DNA of 6,573 nt, taken from positions 1-6,573 of the forward strand of contig JALWDV010000797.1 in the NCBI GenBank assembly GCA_027036755.1, read 5' to 3'. The notes below the pieces were generated by a model, which saw nothing but the letters and a program-made list of their open reading frames with translations, searched no databases and had not been told where the DNA came from. Positions 1 to 5,129 of this stretch are shown piece after piece. A program made the position numbers and the translations under genes. The stretch comes from Anaerolineae bacterium. Its GTDB lineage: Bacteria; Chloroflexota; Anaerolineae; J102. Every line of letters starts with the position of its first letter. Positions within the stretch are counted from its first letter, which is position 1.

Positions 1-1251
1 ATTCCCACCAAGGCGCTGATTCGCAACGCCGACATCGTGCATCTGCTGGGCAGGGGCAAGGAGTTCGGCTTCAAGTTCGAAAATCTTGAGCTGGATTACA
101 AGACCGCGGTGAAACGCAGTCGTCAGGTCTCCAGTCGGCTGGTCAAGGGCGTCGGTTTCCTGATGCGCAAGAACAACATCACGGTCATCAAGGGCTTTGG
201 CAAGTTCACCGGCCCGCATTCGCTGGATGTGGACGGCAAGACCGTGACCGCGGCCAACATCGTCGTGGCCACGGGCGCCCGCCCGGCGCTGCTGCCGGGC
301 ATGGAGGTGGACGGCAAACGCATCGTCACCTATCGCCAGGCCATCGTGCAGGATGAGTTGCCCGAGAGCATCGTCATCGTCGGGGCCGGGCCTATCGGCA
401 TGGAGTTCGCCTACGTGTACAACTCGTATGGCGTCAAGGTGACGGTGGTGGAGATGCTGCCCCACATCTTGCCCAACGAGGAGCCCGAGGTGGCCCAGGT
501 GGTTGCCAAGAGCTTCCACAAGCAGGGCATTCGCCTGTTGGCTGCGACCCGCACCGAAAGCATCGAGATGACCGATGCGGGCGTGAAGGTGCGGGTGAAA
601 GATCTGGCCAGCGGCAAAGAGGAGACAATCGAGACGGCTCAGGTGCTGGTGGCCATTGGCGTCAAGCCCAACAGCCAGGGCATTGGTCTTGAGGCCGCGG
701 GCGTGCAAGTGGACGAGCGGGGCTGGGTGCCCGTCGATGACGTGATGCGCACCAACGCGCCCCACATTTATGCTGTGGGCGATCTCAACGGCAAGATGCC
801 CCTGGCTCATGTCGCGCACGCCCAGGGCATTATCGCTGCCGAGGCCATTGCCGGGACGGAGACTGTGCCCATCAGCGATTACAGCAACATGCCGCGCTGC
901 ACCTACTGTCATCCGCAGGTGGCCAGCCTGGGGCTCACCGAGGCCCAGGCCAAAGAGCAGGGCTACGAGATCAAGACCGGCAGCTTTCCCTTCCAGGCCA
1001 ATGGCAAGGCGCTGGGTCTGGGCGAGAAGGAAGGTTTCGTCAAGATCATCATGGACGCCCGGTATCACGAGATTTTGGGCGTGCACATGGTTGGGCCCGA
1101 GGTGACCGAGTTGCTGCCCGAGCTGAGTCTGGCCCGGATGCTGGAGCTGACGCCCGAGGAGATCGCGCGCAACGTCCACGCCCACCCCACCCTGTCGGAA
1201 GCGATTATGGAGGCGGCCCACGCCGTGATGGGCGCGCCGATCCACATTTGA
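1..1251 (+). CDS. lpdA: dihydrolipoamide dehydrogenase (E3), 5'-truncated by window edge
   Basis: This flavoenzyme reoxidises dihydrolipoyl groups on 2-oxoacid dehydrogenase E2 subunits or the glycine-cleavage H protein, using NAD+, in the cytoplasm. The frame is open from base 1. The first residues read IPTKALIR, the segment that directly follows the second redox cysteine in this family (usual context GCIPTKAL). The FAD-binding N-terminus and the cysteine pair, roughly 45 residues, therefore lie upstream. A GTG at 37 is internal and not the real start. The visible 416 codons contain the ATGARP segment, the NAD-binding GAGPIG motif (window codons 128-133), the second FAD-contact segment (YAVGDLNG) and the C-terminal dimerisation domain. 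The catalytic His-Glu pair lies in HPTLSE at codons 395 and 400. The C-terminal dyad favours lipoamide dehydrogenase over mercuric or glutathione reductase-like relatives. The gene ends 33 nt before the next gene and two genes before lipA, which supports a lipoate-linked role. Which complex it serves cannot be told from the window. Confidence 0.94.
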   Translation: MPTKALIRNADIVHLLGRGKEFGFKFENLELDYKTAVKRSRQVSSRLVKGVGFLMRKNNITVIKGFGKFTGPHSLDVDGKTVTAANIVVATGARPALLPGMEVDGKRIVTYRQAIVQDELPESIVIVGAGPIGMEFAYVYNSYGVKVTVVEMLPHILPNEEPEVAQVVAKSFHKQGIRLLAATRTESIEMTDAGVKVRVKDLASGKEETIETAQVLVAIGVKPNSQGIGLEAAGVQVDERGWVPVDDVMRTNAPHIYAVGDLNGKMPLAHVAHAQGIIAAEAIAGTETVPISDYSNMPRCTYCHPQVASLGLTEAQAKEQGYEIKTGSFPFQANGKALGLGEKEGFVKIIMDARYHEILGVHMVGPEVTELLPELSLARMLELTPEEIARNVHAHPTLSEAIMEAAHAVMGAPIHI

Positions 1252-1284
1252 TAACTGTTCTTCGTTGATTGTCGAGCGTCGATT

Positions 1285-2277
1285 ATGACTTCCATTCCCG
1301 TCATTCACTTCGGGCTTGGCCCCATCGGTCAGGCCATTGGCAAGACTGTGGCCGACGAGCCGCGGCTGATTTCGGTGGGCGCGGTGGATATCGATCCCCA
1401 CCTGCAGCATCACAAACTACACGAAATCTGCGATGCCGAGCTGCCCGAGCTGCCCATCGTGGGCTCGCTGGCCGATGTCAACGCGCCCGAAGGCGCGGTG
1501 GTGCTGCAATCCACCGTCTCGAAGCTGCCTCAGGCCCGGGATCAGCTCATCGAGGCCATCGCCCGCGGCTACAACGTGGTCTCCACCTGCGAGGAGCTGG
1601 TGTGGCCCTGGGATGATCAGCCGGAACTGGCCCGCGAGCTGGACGAGGCCGCCAAAAAGGCGGGCGTCACCATCCTGGGCGTGGGCGTCAATCCGGGCAT
1701 GGTCATGGACACGCTGCCCGCGCTCGTCGCCCGCATCACCAGCGGCATCGACGCGGTGTATGTGGCCCGCTACGTGGACGTGCTGGAGCGCCGCATCCCC
1801 CTGCAAGAGAAAATGGGCCTGGGCAAAGATCCCGCCTGGGTGCAAGAGCAGCTTGACCAGGATCAGATCGGCCACGTGGGCCTGAGGGCCAGCCTGCAGA
1901 TGCTGGCCGCGGGCCTGGGCTGGGAGCTGGATGTGGTCAGCGTCGAGAGCAACCCCATCGTGGGCGCCGAGTCCATGGATTCGGGCGTGGGTTGGATCGA
2001 GCCGGGCCAGTGCATCGGCATTCGGCAGAAGGCTGTGGGCTACATCGCCGGCGCGCCCCGCATCACTCTTGAGCTGATCATGGAGGCCGGGGTTGCGGGC
2101 GGCAGCCGGGATGAGACCATCATCGATGGCGACCAGGCGCTGCACATGAAGCTGACCGGCGTCCACGGCGACAAGGCCACCGCCGCGCTCATCGTCAACC
2201 AGGCGTTGCATGTTCCCACCATGCCGCCGGGCCTGCAAACCATGCTCTCCGCGCCCCTCTTGCCGAGATTGGATTAG
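1285..2277 (+). CDS. NAD(P)-dependent dehydrogenase, 2,4-diaminopentanoate dehydrogenase-like (DapB-like Rossmann fold)
   Basis: The 330-residue product opens with a dinucleotide-binding strand-loop (IHFGLGPIG, glycines at 10-15), followed by a segment ending in an acidic residue (VGAVDIDP, about 31-38). A GVGVNPGMVMDTLP motif lies at 132-145, and the C-terminal half is alpha/beta with a conserved-looking MPPGLQTM near the end. I recognise this layout as the family containing 2,4-diaminopentanoate dehydrogenase of ornithine fermentation. Members are often labelled dihydrodipicolinate reductase. The DapB catalytic signature (HHxxKxDAPSGTA type) is absent, so a lysine-biosynthesis reductase is unlikely. 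The reaction would be oxidative deamination or reduction at an amino/keto carbon, but the substrate here is unknown. The ATG start is chosen because the fold begins immediately after it; no convincing Shine-Dalgarno sequence precedes it. It lies between lpdA and lipA on the same strand with short gaps, so it is probably co-transcribed. No other genes of ornithine or lysine fermentation are visible. Confidence 0.75.
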   Translation: MTSIPVIHFGLGPIGQAIGKTVADEPRLISVGAVDIDPHLQHHKLHEICDAELPELPIVGSLADVNAPEGAVVLQSTVSKLPQARDQLIEAIARGYNVVSTCEELVWPWDDQPELARELDEAAKKAGVTILGVGVNPGMVMDTLPALVARITSGIDAVYVARYVDVLERRIPLQEKMGLGKDPAWVQEQLDQDQIGHVGLRASLQMLAAGLGWELDVVSVESNPIVGAESMDSGVGWIEPGQCIGIRQKAVGYIAGAPRITLELIMEAGVAGGSRDETIIDGDQALHMKLTGVHGDKATAALIVNQALHVPTMPPGLQTMLSAPLLPRLD

Positions 2278-2303
2278 ATATTGGATAGCCAATAGCCAAT
2301 CTC
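2265..2303 (+). other. nested inverted repeat spanning the stop codon of the dehydrogenase gene
   Basis: GAGATTGG (2265-2272) is the exact inverse of CCAATCTC (2296-2303). Inside it, ATTGG (2280-2284) pairs with CCAAT (2289-2293) around a 4-nt loop. The 7-mer AGCCAAT is repeated in tandem (2287-2300). The TAG stop at 2275-2277 lies in the left internal loop. No T-run follows, so this is not an intrinsic terminator. It may be an mRNA structure between two co-transcribed genes or a small remnant of an intergenic repeat. It fills most of the 63-nt gap before lipA. Confidence 0.5.
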
Positions 2304-2340
2304 CACTCACCGCAATCTTTTGAAATTATCCATCCGTCAC

Positions 2341-3309
2341 ATGTCCGAAATCTCTCACCCCCTCCCCATCGAGCTCGACCCCAACCCGCCCAGGCACGAT
2401 TGGAATAAGCCGCAGCTCACTCGCGGGCGGCGGCCCGACTGGCTTCGGGTGACATCGCCCCATGGCGAGACCTTTTTCGAGGTCAACCATCTCATCCGCG
2501 CCGAGGGCCTGCATACGGTGTGCGAAGAAGCTGGCTGCCCGAATCTTGGCGAATGCTGGGGCCGCGGCACCGCCACCTTCCTGTTGCTGGGCGACACCTG
2601 CACCCGCTCTTGCGGCTTCTGCAAGATCAAGGTCGGGCGGCCCGAAAAGGTGGACATCGCCGAGCCCATCCGCGTGGCCCGCTCGGTGCAGGGGATGAAC
2701 TTGCGCCACGCGGTGCTGACCTCGGTCAATCGCGATGAATTGCCCGACGGCGGCGCTTTCATCTTCGCGGCCACCATCCGCAAAATCCGCGAGTTTCAGC
2801 CCGGCTGCACCATCGAGGTGCTCATTCCCGATTTCCAGGGCGATGACGCGGCTCTGTGGACGGTGATGCGGGAGAAGCCCGAGATCCTGAATCACAACGT
2901 GGAAACCGTGCCCCGGCTCTATCGCCGCGTGCGGCCCCAGGCCAAATATCCCCGCTCGCTGCAGGTGCTGCGCCGGGCCAAGGAGATGGACCCCAACACC
3001 CTGACCAAGTCGGGCCTGATGGTGGGCCTGGGCGAACGCTGGGAGGAGGTGATCCAGGTGATGAAAGACCTGCGCGAGATGGATGTGGATATCCTCACCA
3101 TCGGCCAGTATTTGCAGCCCTCCCGTTATCATCTCCCCATCGAAAAATACTGGCATCCCGACGAGTTCAAAGAGCTGCGTCGCATCGGCGAGGAGGAGCT
3201 GGGCTTCCGCTGGGTCGAATCGGGCCCGCTGGTGCGCTCATCCTATCACGCCGATGGTCAGGCCCGGCTCATTACGCGCAACGACATCCCCGCGCCCGCA
3301 CTGATTTGA
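2341..3309 (+). CDS. lipA: lipoyl synthase (radical SAM)
   Basis: LipA inserts two sulfurs at C6 and C8 of protein-bound octanoyl chains, making the lipoyl cofactor of E2 subunits and GcvH. It acts in the cytoplasm and needs S-adenosylmethionine. The 322-residue product has the family's usual length. The auxiliary 4Fe-4S cluster motif is CEEAGCPNLGECW (Cys61, Cys66, Cys72). The radical-SAM cluster motif is CTRSCGFC (Cys87, Cys91, Cys94). The C-terminal RSSYHA (299-304) supplies the serine that ligates the auxiliary cluster in characterised enzymes. Further family landmarks are NHNVETVPRLY, SGLMVGLGE and YLQPSRYHLP. All key residues are intact. ATG at 2341 is preferred to an in-frame TTG at 2320, because the extra seven residues match nothing known in the family; neither has a clear Shine-Dalgarno sequence. 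The octanoyltransferase gene lipB, a frequent neighbour, is not in the window. The stop codon overlaps a promoter-like -35 box for the downstream non-coding region. Confidence 0.97.
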   Translation: MSEISHPLPIELDPNPPRHDWNKPQLTRGRRPDWLRVTSPHGETFFEVNHLIRAEGLHTVCEEAGCPNLGECWGRGTATFLLLGDTCTRSCGFCKIKVGRPEKVDIAEPIRVARSVQGMNLRHAVLTSVNRDELPDGGAFIFAATIRKIREFQPGCTIEVLIPDFQGDDAALWTVMREKPEILNHNVETVPRLYRRVRPQAKYPRSLQVLRRAKEMDPNTLTKSGLMVGLGERWEEVIQVMKDLREMDVDILTIGQYLQPSRYHLPIEKYWHPDEFKELRRIGEEELGFRWVESGPLVRSSYHADGQARLITRNDIPAPALI

Positions 3310-3334
3310 CAATCGCCTTGATTTCGGATAGGAT
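3306..3334 (+). promoter_or_regulatory. sigma-70-type promoter overlapping the lipA stop codon
   Basis: A perfect -35 box TTGACA (3306-3311) is followed by exactly 17 nt and then TAGGAT (3329-3334), which matches TATAAT at four of six positions. The lipA stop codon TGA lies inside the -35 box. The predicted start is around 3340-3342. No protein start follows. Instead, a strong terminator lies about 110 nt downstream, so the promoter appears to serve a short non-coding transcript. Chance occurrence in a GC-rich genome is possible but unlikely, because a six-of-six -35 box and ideal spacing coincide. Confidence 0.65.
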
Positions 3335-3339
3335 GCGCC

Positions 3340-3449
3340 ACGCTGTACATGATGACCTCCTGGCGAGACGCCGTCGCCGCCCAACGACGGCGTCAGAGAG
3401 GGCGGACCGACCTGCATTGCGTATGCGGGCCCAGTCCGCCCTCTTTTTT
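3340..3449 (+). ncRNA. candidate small non-coding RNA between lipA and the MITE-like element
   Basis: The predicted transcript is about 110 nt. It is bounded by the promoter ending at 3334 and the T-run ending at 3449. From 5' to 3' it has three parts. The first is a leader of about 25 nt containing ACCTCCT (3355-3361), complementary to the ideal Shine-Dalgarno AGGAGGT. The second is a perfect 10-bp stem, GACGCCGTCG (3367-3376) with CGACGGCGTC (3385-3394), closed by an 8-nt loop. The third is the two-tier terminator hairpin. It resembles neither tRNA, 4.5S/SRP RNA (no GGAAGC tetraloop region) nor 6S RNA that I can recognise. The leader plus two hairpins plus U-tail is the usual layout of a trans-acting sRNA. 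Alternatively, the region is only a double terminator for the lipA operon and the promoter is fortuitous. No expression evidence exists here. Confidence 0.55.
3398..3449 (+). terminator. strong intrinsic terminator (two-tier hairpin plus six T)
   Basis: GAGGGCGGAC (3398-3407) pairs perfectly with GTCCGCCCTC (3434-3443), followed immediately by TTTTTT (3444-3449). Inside the loop a second stem, CCTGCAT (3411-3417) with ATGCGGG (3423-3429, one G-T pair), closes a 5-nt loop. It ends the candidate small RNA and would also stop read-through from the lpdA-lipA block. Base A3397 can also pair with the first T of the tail. Confidence 0.88.
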
Positions 3450-3467
3450 CATGGGAGGGCGGCTGCG

Positions 3468-3619
3468 GTAACTGCTAACGTACCCCGGTTAACAAACCAC
3501 AAAGGGCACAAAGGCACTAAGAACACGAAGAAAAAATGTAAAAATTTCCCTTTGTGTCTTTGTGTCTTAGTGTTCTTAGTGGTTTTCGGGTGACGACCGG
3601 TGACGACCTTAGTAGTTAC
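3468..3619. mobile_element. MITE-like palindromic repeat element with terminal inverted repeats and target duplication
   Basis: The ends are GTAACTGCTAA (3468-3478) and TTAGTAGTTAC (3609-3619), inverse copies with one mismatch in 11. They are flanked directly by CGGCTGCG on both sides (3460-3467 and 3620-3627), which looks like an 8-bp target-site duplication. Inside is a long imperfect hairpin. The left arm (3494-3530) runs AAACCACAAAGG..CACAAAGG..CAC and the right arm (3550-3585) is its inverse with scattered changes, around an A/T-rich loop. A tandem pair of GGTGACGACC (3589-3608) lies in the right half. No transposase is encoded, so if mobile it moves in trans. The element separates the small RNA terminator from the amidohydrolase gene. 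An alternative is a REP/BIME-type repeat whose flanking duplication is coincidental. Confidence 0.7.
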
Positions 3620-3687
3620 CGGCTGCGGCGCTGACAACGGCATCCATTTTTTGGCTTCCCTCCGCTTTCCATTCCGGACAAATTACC

Positions 3688-4887
3688 ATGATCGATTACC
3701 GCTCTCTTGCAAACGCTCTCGCTGATTCCATCATCGCCTGGCGGCGCGATTTTCACCAGCATCCCGAGCTGGGGTTTCAGGAGTTTCGCACTGCAGGCAT
3801 CGTGGCCGAGCATCTGAACGCGTTGGGCGTCGAGACCAGCACCGGCGTGGGGAAAACGGGCGTGGTGGGGATCATCGAAGGCGCCCGGCCCGGACCCACC
3901 GTGCTCCTGCGCTTCGATATGGACGCGCTGCCCGTGACCGAGGAGACCGGCCTGCCCTTCGCCAGTCAAAATTCGGGCCTGATGCACGCCTGCGGCCATG
4001 ACGGGCACACCGCCATCGGCATGGGGGTGGCCCAGTTGCTGGTCGAGACTCGAGGGCAATGGGCCGGGCGGATCAAGCTGCTGTTTCAACCGGCGGAGGA
4101 GGGCCAGGGCGGCGCCGCGGCCACAGTGCGGGACGGCGTCCTGGAAGATCCCAAACCGGAAGCGGCTTTCGCCCTGCATTTGTGGAATCAGCTTCCTGTC
4201 GGGCAGTTTGTGGTGCAAGAAGGGCCGTTTATGGCCGCGGCCGATATCTTCGAGATCAGCATCATCGGCCGGGGCGGGCATGGCGCTGTGCCCGAAGACA
4301 CCATCGATGCGGTGCTGGTGGGCGCAGAGGCCGTCAACGCACTGCAAACCATCATCAGCCGCAATGTCTCGCCCCACGAGACTGCGGTGCTCACCATCGG
4401 CAGCTTTCGGGCGGGGCAGGCTTTCAACGTCATCTCCGAGCGGGCGGTGTTGCGGGGCTCCATCCGCACTTTCGATCCAGCGGTGCGGGCGCTCATCATC
4501 CGCCGCATCCGGGAGGTTTTGACCGGGGTCACGCGGGCCCACGGCGCATCGTTCATCTTTGATCTGAAGGATGATGAGTACACCCCCGCGGTCATCAATG
4601 ACCCCGCCATGACCGACATCGCCCGGGAAGCCGCCCGCCAGGTGCTATCCCCAGAGCAGATCACGCAGATCCGGCCGCTGATGGTGTCGGAAGACATGTC
4701 GGAGATTCTCAACCGCGTGCCCGGCTGCTATGTGTTGCTGGGCGCTGAGCCGGAAGGCGGCGCGCGCGGGCCGCACCACAATCCCAAATTCGATATCAAC
4801 GAAGATGCGTTGCCTCTGGCCGCGGCCATCATGGCAAACATCGCCACCACATACACCGAGCGCGGCTCAGCCGCCGCCAGTGACTGA
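3688..4887 (+). CDS. M20D-family metallo-amidohydrolase (hippurate / N-acyl-L-amino-acid hydrolase type)
   Basis: The 399-residue product hydrolyses an N-acyl or amide bond of an amino-acid conjugate using a two-metal centre; the exact substrate cannot be read from sequence. Metal and catalytic residues are all visible. They are FDMDALP (76-82), Cys102 and His104 in MHACGHDGHT, Glu137-Glu138 in QPAEEGQGG, His164 in ALHLWN, and His364 in HHNPKFDINE near the C-terminus. The insert dimerisation domain (about 185-295) carries GRGGHGAVPEDTIDA and the GxAFNVISE segment typical of the family. Length is normal and there is no signal peptide, so the protein is cytoplasmic. The ATG start is supported by the family-typical beginning, with RRDFHQHPELGFQE at 19-32. 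No Shine-Dalgarno sequence is apparent upstream. The 68 bp between the MITE-like element and the start codon show no clear promoter. It stands apart from the lipoate block, since a strong terminator and a repeat intervene. Confidence 0.95.
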   Translation: MIDYRSLANALADSIIAWRRDFHQHPELGFQEFRTAGIVAEHLNALGVETSTGVGKTGVVGIIEGARPGPTVLLRFDMDALPVTEETGLPFASQNSGLMHACGHDGHTAIGMGVAQLLVETRGQWAGRIKLLFQPAEEGQGGAAATVRDGVLEDPKPEAAFALHLWNQLPVGQFVVQEGPFMAAADIFEISIIGRGGHGAVPEDTIDAVLVGAEAVNALQTIISRNVSPHETAVLTIGSFRAGQAFNVISERAVLRGSIRTFDPAVRALIIRRIREVLTGVTRAHGASFIFDLKDDEYTPAVINDPAMTDIAREAARQVLSPEQITQIRPLMVSEDMSEILNRVPGCYVLLGAEPEGGARGPHHNPKFDINEDALPLAAAIMANIATTYTERGSAAASD

Positions 4888-4888
4888 T

Positions 4889-4908
4889 CGCCCGGGAACT
4901 TCCGGGCG
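4889..4908 (+). terminator. GC hairpin directly after the amidohydrolase stop, weak terminator candidate
   Basis: CGCCCGG (4889-4895) pairs perfectly with CCGGGCG (4902-4908) around a GAACTT loop, one base after the stop codon. No T-run follows (TCTCGTGG), so intrinsic termination is doubtful. It may act as a 3'-end stabilising stem or a poor terminator. Confidence 0.35.
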
Positions 4909-4979
4909 TCTCGTGGCGTAGGATAAAGTGAACGCCCGTCCAATTGCCTCATTCTGATCACCACACATCATTGGCTATG

Positions 4980-5116
4980 CTGAAAAAACCTTCAACACGG
5001 AGGCACAGAGCGCACGGAGGAAGAAAAAGGTGAGACTTGAAGAGGAATTCCTCTGTGAACTACCACTATTTTCTCCGTGTCCTCCGTGTCTCCGTGGTGA
5101 AATGACCTTTTTGCAG
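4980..5116. repeat. long imperfect palindromic intergenic repeat (CACGGAG-unit type)
   Basis: The left arm (about 4980-5025) contains TTCAACACGGAGGCACAGAG and more CAC-purine-rich units. The right arm (5069-5116) contains their inverse, with CTCCGTGT units ending in CCGTGGTGAA. The outer ends CTGAAAAAA (4980-4988) and TTTTTGCAG (5108-5116) are also near-inverse. The loop carries a perfect 14-bp palindrome, AGAGGAATTCCTCT (5041-5054). The architecture copies that of the element at 3468-3619 (CAC plus purine units, A-rich inner flank), but the units are CACGGAGG rather than CACAAAGG. CATCATT occurs on both sides (4966-4972 and 5123-5129), possibly a relic of insertion, although the boundaries do not fit cleanly. 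No coding potential is seen. Confidence 0.7.
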
Positions 5117-5117
5117 T

Positions 5118-5121
5118 GGAG
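5118..5121 (+). promoter_or_regulatory. ribosome binding site for the FHA-pseudoprotease gene
   Basis: GGAG lies 8 nt before the ATG at 5130. It is the only convincing Shine-Dalgarno sequence among the gene starts visible in the window. It sits just after the right end of the long palindromic repeat, so folding of the repeat in the mRNA would place a large hairpin against the initiation site. Confidence 0.6.
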
Positions 5122-5129
5122 TCATCATT

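Noticed and set aside
37..39. GTG at 37 as the start of the lipoamide dehydrogenase gene
   Set aside because: The frame is open to base 1 and the preceding residues IPTKALIRNADI are conserved family sequence, so the true start is upstream of the window.
1417..2310. Long minus-strand frames opposite the dehydrogenase, lipA (2326-3156) and amidohydrolase (3616-4542) genes
   Set aside because: They mirror the codon periodicity of GC-rich genes on the opposite strand, are rich in His/Gly/Ala without domain motifs, and overlap genes with intact family signatures.
2320..2322. In-frame TTG start for lipA
   Set aside because: It adds seven residues without support and has no ribosome binding site; ATG at 2341 gives a normal family length.
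3259..3351. Minus-strand 30-codon reading frame starting at 3351 with a perfect AGGAGGT about 5 nt upstream
   Set aside because: It runs antisense into lipA and ends inside it, has no recognisable protein features, and the plus-strand promoter and terminator explain the region better. The ribosome-binding-site match is the complement of the ACCTCCT tract in the candidate small RNA. I cannot fully exclude it.
3349..3471. Plus-strand 40-codon frame (ATG ATG start) within the small RNA region
   Set aside because: It has no Shine-Dalgarno sequence, runs straight through the terminator stem and T-run, and ends in the repeat element, so it is not a plausible peptide gene.
3494..3585. Spaced CACAAAG units as a CRISPR-like array
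   Set aside because: Units are short, imperfect, nearly contiguous and arranged as an inverted repeat, with no unique spacers of constant length and no cas genes.
2856..3593. Long plus-strand frame overlapping the lipA 3' half and continuing through the repeat
   Set aside because: It is an alternate-frame shadow of lipA. The NHKGHKGTK-like tail is the usual mistranslation of CACAAAGG repeats.
4919..4981. Promoter for the FHA gene using TAGGAT (4919-4924) or TATGCT (4976-4981) as -10 box
   Set aside because: No acceptable -35 hexamer at 16-18 nt for either, so the promoter of this gene could not be assigned.
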